From Leptospira alstonii serovar Sichuan str. 79601 (lineage in GTDB: Bacteria; Spirochaetota; Leptospiria; Leptospirales; Leptospiraceae): a stretch of 64,000 bases of DNA. This document shows, in pieces, positions 61,537 to 64,000 of this stretch (its first letter is position 1; every line of letters starts with the position of its first letter). The stretch lies in assembly GCF_000347175.1 (NCBI RefSeq), contig NZ_ANIK01000035.1, positions 1 to 64,000 of the forward strand, written 5' to 3'. The position numbers and the translations under genes were made by a program. Below the pieces are notes generated by a model. It was not told the DNA's origin, ran no database searches, and saw only the letters and a program-made list of their open reading frames with translations.

Positions 61537-62355
61537 TTAAAGATTTACCGGAATTGGAGACAACCATCTGAGTAAGAGTTCCTTGGATCTTTTTCCTCCT
61601 ATCCAAAAATGATGCCAGTGTGCTCTTCGGATATGTGGACTTTTCATATTGGATTGAATTTCTGTCTGTTTTTTTGTTTCTCTGTAATCCCTTAGCTTTT
61701 TACCGATTTCTTTCCCCACGTCCCAAACTGTAACTTGCGCCGCTTGATTGAGTTCTATATTACTTTTTTCTTTCGCTCTTTGTTTGTAAGTCGTGTGGGA
61801 GTAAGTTCCCGTGATCTCTGCATTTTCCGAACAGATATACAGGATTAGAGTGATGAATTTTTCTAATTCCAGGGTTTGAGTCTTTATACTCTCTTTGATC
61901 CGTTCGAATCCCGCAAATCCCAATTTTTGTTCTACTTTTTTTGTGTTCGTTTTGAGTAATTCTAAAATCGATTCTTCTACGGTATAGTCTCCGAGTTTTA
62001 AGATTAACGGAAATGGTGGTTGATTATCGTAATCCGGTAATATTCGCAACTCCTCTTCTCCGTCTGTAGATTCTAAGAATACAAAAAATCCGTTACAATC
62101 CTCTATGATGCCTTCCGGTATTTCCACGTAAATCGACCAGAGAGGTATTTTTTTTAATATCTCCGTTGGGATTTTTTCAGGCAAAGCGGAAGAGACTAAC
62201 TCTTTTGCAAGTTCTTTTGAAAACTTGTATACCCCTTTCGAAAAACTCCAAGGGGCTAGTGCTGCGAGTTGATTCACGAGTAGTAGTTTAAATACCAATT
62301 GGGAATCTGATTGTTCAGGCATTCCCTCAAATACATTCGGGAAATACGTCGCCAT
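61537..62355 (-). CDS. AcrVA2-like protein, 5' end probably damaged
   Basis: 272 residues from the ATG at 62355. LAALAPWSFSKGVYKFSKEL, then IPTEILKKIPLWSIYVEIPEG and the terminal PHIRRAHWHHFWIGGKRSKELLLRWLSPIPVN match the AcrVA2-type family (anti-CRISPR against Cas12a in its founding member; homologues are common on plasmids and phages). The same frame stays open upstream to 62517 and encodes LPEWPSYVFAP and FPNWKTVAKYALEEKG, which look native, but no start codon exists there; the only ATG (62521 region) is one frame off. So the gene seems to have lost its start by a frameshift. Confidence 0.6.
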   Translation of the reverse strand: MATYFPNVFEGMPEQSDSQLVFKLLLVNQLAALAPWSFSKGVYKFSKELAKELVSSALPEKIPTEILKKIPLWSIYVEIPEGIIEDCNGFFVFLESTDGEEELRILPDYDNQPPFPLILKLGDYTVEESILELLKTNTKKVEQKLGFAGFERIKESIKTQTLELEKFITLILYICSENAEITGTYSHTTYKQRAKEKSNIELNQAAQVTVWDVGKEIGKKLRDYRETKKQTEIQSNMKSPHIRRAHWHHFWIGGKRSKELLLRWLSPIPVNL

Positions 62356-62695
62356 CGGCGCAAATACGTAACTCGGCCATTCGGGGAGTTTTTTCCCCTT
62401 TTCTTCCAGTGCGTATTTGGCTACCGTTTTCCAGTTTGGAAATTGTCCTAAAACTTTTTCACAGATTAATTCCGGTTTTGATTGTATTTGTTTTTCGGTT
62501 TTTTCTTCTGGAGGTGATCATAGTTTATGTTTTAAACCTTTTTTGTATGTTCGATCTTTATTATATTCTGTTTTTAGAATTCTTCTTTTTCTAATTTTTT
62601 AGTTAAATCGGTTCTTTTCTCGGTTCCCTGTAGTGTTTTTTTGACATCATTGTTGCTATTTTTACTTAAAATAAATTTGACTCTCTCGTAGGGTT
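62356..62695. other. 5' remnant of the AcrVA2-like gene and intergenic DNA
   Basis: 62356-62517 (minus) continues the AcrVA2-like frame without a start codon. 62521-62695 is A/T-rich with no gene; it should hold promoters for the divergent genes, but none is clear. Confidence 0.4.
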
Positions 62696-63224
62696 TTGTA
62701 TTTAAGTTCCGTGCATATTTTAGAAGTCGGTAAACTTTATCACCCGAATAAAACGAAGTGGCAGGAGGGAGCCTTTTATCAATGCGCGGGTGGTGAACAC
62801 AGGCTTGAATTATTTTTCAATTCCCCTTCTCCTAAAGAAATCAAATCGGTGAAAAGCGGTACAGCGAGTTTTGGTTTTTTGGTTCAAGACGAGCTAATTT
62901 GTTTTTTATTTCGTTTTTACCCTGATTTTGATTGGTTCGATTCACCTAGTTTTACCTGAAAAAAATAGAGTTCCTCCTTTAAAAAGGAATTTGGATTCGG
63001 ATATGCCCGTTTTGACTACGCTTCTTATTGATGCGTCTACCGGTATTTTGAAAGTTATCCGAGCCACTTCTCTTAATTTAGATTTTGCTAATCGTTTAGA
63101 ATCTGAAATTCTAAATCAGTTAAACCGTCCTTTTGATTCAAACGTTTTTGATAAAAAGTTTGCCTTACTTTATGACTTGTATCCGACCACTCAGTCGATG
63201 CTAAAAGATGCGATTTTGTCTTAG
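62696..63224 (+). pseudogene. Frameshifted gene of unknown function
   Basis: Two overlapping frames that read as one protein: VHILEVGKLYHPNKTKWQEGAF ... FGFLVQDELICFLFRFYPDFDW in the first, and HLVLPEKNRVPPL ... TTLLIDASTGILKVIRATSLNLDF ... LLYDLYPTTQSML in the second. The switch lies near 62935-62945, where a small deletion fits. The intact form (about 165 residues) resembles a widespread uncharacterised bacterial family; I cannot name it. Next to the AcrVA2-like gene, so possibly a former two-gene unit. Confidence 0.55.
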
Positions 63225-63618
63225 GAGTAATTGTATTCGGTTTTTTGTTTTTAATAGTAAGTTAGGGTTTTTTGATTCTATTTAGTTTTTCATTGAATAG
63301 CCCGATATCTTTTTTAAAGAACTTTTAGTTACCACTTTAGTTGTTTCTTAGTACCCTTTAACCAGTTCAAATTCATTTCCTAAACACCCCGCTTTGCGAG
63401 GCTCTTTTTTATTCTAAAATAGAATATATTTTTAATTATCTGGTTTATAATAGATTCAAAAGAATTGTTCCGGGCTTGCTTTTATCTTCTTCCCGCTAGT
63501 TTTAATCGATAATCCTCGTAATCGTCAAAGAAACATAGCGCACACCACTGAAAAAATACCATTGGGAGATTTTAATAAATAGTTGAAAATTTGATATTAA
63601 AGAGACATAATTAACATT
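63225..63618. other. Intergenic with terminator
   Basis: 394 A/T-rich bases. Apart from the terminator at 63387-63410 and the 12-mer AAGAGACATAAT at 63600-63611 (shared with the parA and rep regions), nothing is recognised. Confidence 0.4.
63387..63410 (+). terminator. Intrinsic terminator
   Basis: CCCCGC-TTT-GCGAGG (one mismatch) followed by CTCTTTTTT. It closes the rightward frameshifted gene. Confidence 0.55.
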
Positions 63619-64000
63619 ATGTCTATCGCAATTCAAAAGTCAAATTTCGTTAAGAATTTACATGTGATTCGGTTAGTCGGGTTGGAAAACCCTCAAGAAC
63701 TTCAAAATGTTAAAAAATTTGCTAGTAATGTTTTTCTACAAAGCGGTTACACTAAATCATTATATACGACAGTCGATATGGACCCTTGGTCTACTTGGTT
63801 CTATGTGCGGGAAGGGTCGGAAATCTTGGCCGCCATGCGTATTGTAGAAAAAAAACCGATGAATTTAATCCCTTTGGAACTCGGTATCATTAAAGAAAGC
63901 GATCCAATACAAAGATATGCAGTGATTGGGGAAAATATTGCAGATTGGAATTCGGTCAGTTTTTTGCTCTCTAAAAAAGGTGCACGCGCCGCTTTGTCTA
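63619..64000 (+). CDS. Acyltransferase-like protein (GNAT/N-acyl synthase type), partial
   Basis: 127 codons seen, cut by the right edge. VKKFASNVFLQSGYTKSLYT...DPWSTWFYVREGSEILAAMRIVEKKP has the 'vF...GY....' start and the W-x-V-x-EG..LaamRi strand of GNAT-like/N-acyl amino acid synthase proteins found in leptospires. The 12-mer AAGAGACATAAT lies 7-19 bases upstream. Probably the beginning of another block of plasmid or host genes; the identification is tentative. Confidence 0.45.
   Translation, partial: MSIAIQKSNFVKNLHVIRLVGLENPQELQNVKKFASNVFLQSGYTKSLYTTVDMDPWSTWFYVREGSEILAAMRIVEKKPMNLIPLELGIIKESDPIQRYAVIGENIADWNSVSFLLSKKGARAALS

Overview
The window is a low-GC, A/T-rich stretch with frequent TTG and GTG starts and spirochaete-style proteins. 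It reads as most of a contractile-tailed Leptospira phage of the LE1 / plasmid-prophage type, followed by an accessory region. This assignment rests on protein resemblance and gene content recalled from knowledge of leptospiral phages; no database search was possible. There is a replication initiator, ParA and ParB and no recognisable integrase, which points to a phage-plasmid (an extrachromosomal prophage) rather than a chromosomally integrated one.

Layout. 1-1.04 kb: end of a Kelch-like protein and a TPR membrane protein. 1.1-4.7 kb: replicon on the minus strand (Rep, ParB, ParA) with a 27-bp inverted repeat flanking parA that is a good parS candidate. 4.85-10.3 kb: an XRE repressor with an operator-like palindrome, then a plus-strand early operon (small proteins, a replisome organiser-like protein, a ParB-N/XRE protein, a DNA methyltransferase). 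10.3-18.6 kb: terminase small and large subunits, a split Mu gpF-like head protein, a cold-shock-like protein, and a large InPase/ParB-N fusion. 18.6-22.7 kb: minus-strand baseplate J, gpI-like and fibre genes with a possible -1 frameshift into a Cys-rich C-terminus. 22.7-27.8 kb: LysM/gp25-like, gpV-like and hub-like baseplate genes. 27.8-31.7 kb: prohead protease, scaffold, major capsid, tail completion. 31.8-32.9 kb: an Rpn nuclease with an intragenic antitoxin-like C-terminus that has been duplicated as a free-standing gene. 33-38.9 kb: neck genes, sheath, tube, tail-assembly chaperone pair with a probable programmed frameshift, tape measure. 38.9-43.4 kb: tail fibre genes, including a beta-propeller. 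43.4-45 kb: portal on the minus strand, far from terminase. 45.1-50 kb: neck genes, lysis cassette (endolysin candidate, holin-like protein, u-spanin-like lipoprotein) and a second methyltransferase with a decayed partial copy.

50-64 kb is accessory DNA: a membrane protein, an IS630-family insertion, remnants of small genes with single in-frame stops, then an intact, tightly coupled three-gene operon (53.47-55.37 kb). That operon encodes a graspetide (omega-ester/amide RiPP) precursor with three TKTxTxxExDD repeats, an MdnC/MvdD-type ATP-grasp ligase and a three-helix membrane protein. This is the best candidate for an undescribed system. It is followed by a HigBA/RelE-like toxin-antitoxin pair, another ParB-N protein, several hypothetical genes (one with an integron attC-like tail), an AcrVA2-like protein with a broken 5' end, frameshifted genes and the start of an acyltransferase-like gene.

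Replication and partition genes keep the element as a plasmid. The repressor and early operon control lytic entry, and the head, tail and lysis genes make and release virions. The 31.8-33 kb and 50-63 kb inserts look like cargo for conflict with phages or host.
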